NCBI GenBank assembly: GCA_963576725.1
Contig: OY755252.1
Location: 55,620,431 to 55,684,430, forward strand
DNA length: 64,000 bases
DNA from: Azorinus chamasolen
Taxonomy: Eukaryota > Mollusca > Bivalvia > Cardiida > Solecurtidae
Direction of reading: 5' to 3'
Shown here: positions 63,766 to 64,000 of the stretch, one piece after another
How positions within the stretch are numbered: position 1 is the stretch's first letter
How the letters are laid out: each line of letters starts with the position of its first letter
Translations under genes and position numbers: made by a program
The notes under the pieces: generated by a model
Databases searched by the model: none
Seen by the model: only the letters and a program-made list of their open reading frames with translations
Told to the model about the DNA's origin: nothing

Positions 63766-64000
63766 TCACGCAAGCTTATTTTTCATTCAATTATCATGTT
63801 ATCATTCTTCATTTTGTTTTTTATCATTCATATTCATATTTATCTTTCTCTGCTGGCGTGAAGTCTTCGTATTTCGCAGGAATGATAAAAATTAAAAAAA
63901 ATATAAAAAATAGAAAAAAAAACCCGATGTAAAAGAATAAAAATGTGATGAAGAACGATAATTATGTGATATTTCGAAATACAGAAGTTTTATATTGTAG
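63766..64000. other. AT-rich, no feature recognised
   Basis: A/T-rich with runs of A; contains a weak inverted pair TTTTTATCATTC and GAATGATAAAAA around 63820-63890. Confidence 0.4.

Overview
This is animal nuclear DNA, AT-rich and almost entirely repeats, with one recognisable host gene. The repeats point to a mollusc, most likely a bivalve: hairpin-headed elements starting AGCTCACC or ATGCCCCCC with TTTG/TCTG runs and about 155-bp core repeats (the 'pearl'/DINE-1-like type described from oysters), a tRNA-derived SINE with an (ACTC)n tail, and many MITEs. I cannot name the species.

The gene lies at 29,962-40,571 on the + strand. Seven coding exons with GT-AG introns join in frame into a 276-residue GTSF1-like protein (piRNA-pathway, PIWI partner). 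It has two perfect CHHC zinc fingers (C15-H21-H31-C35 and C47-H53-H63-C67), a GEDWDAE motif and a C-terminal tail with GRG clusters. Its introns are packed with transposons. The start of the last exon is duplicated 349 bp upstream with its splice acceptor, giving a possible alternative C-terminus.

Layout. 1-8,900: LINE 3' end, TTAA-type MITEs, small hairpins, otherwise unassigned AT-rich DNA. 8,944-12,948: an inverted-repeat element (arms about 1 kb, 6-bp target duplication CCCATG) whose loop encodes a 70-residue coiled coil; one arm is split by a 1.7-kb Helitron-like element. 13.2-15.3 kb: second Helitron-like element, a candidate orphan first exon, nested MITEs. 16.3-25.4 kb: three elements whose ends are made of short quasi-palindromic words around TTTCG, a LINE remnant and a Helitron-like element. 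25.4-49.3 kb: dense MITEs, the GTSF1 gene, three more Helitron-like elements and a SINE. 49.5-56.2 kb: a palindrome of palindromes, and a 4.3-kb region bounded by 250-bp inverted repeats holding a LINE reverse-transcriptase remnant. 56.9-63.3 kb: two abutting elements with 9-bp and 8-bp target duplications, the first holding a LINE inserted into another LINE. 63.5 kb: LINE endonuclease remnant.

Main observations. (1) At least six different hairpin-headed elements end in a stem-loop followed by CTAG or CTTG and then TT, and three of them can be compared with an empty site in the same window; none shows a target duplication, as expected for Helitron/Helentron-type movement. (2) A set of DNA elements unrelated in sequence share an architecture: termini built of tandem 13-16-nt quasi-palindromic words, with 8-9 bp target duplications in the three cases where I could read them. 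(3) Many MITEs carry TTAA-CCCWTT ends (piggyBac-like) and share a portable internal palindrome. (4) Nesting gives a relative time order of insertions. All alignments were done by eye, so boundaries of degenerate copies are approximate (about 5-20 bp).
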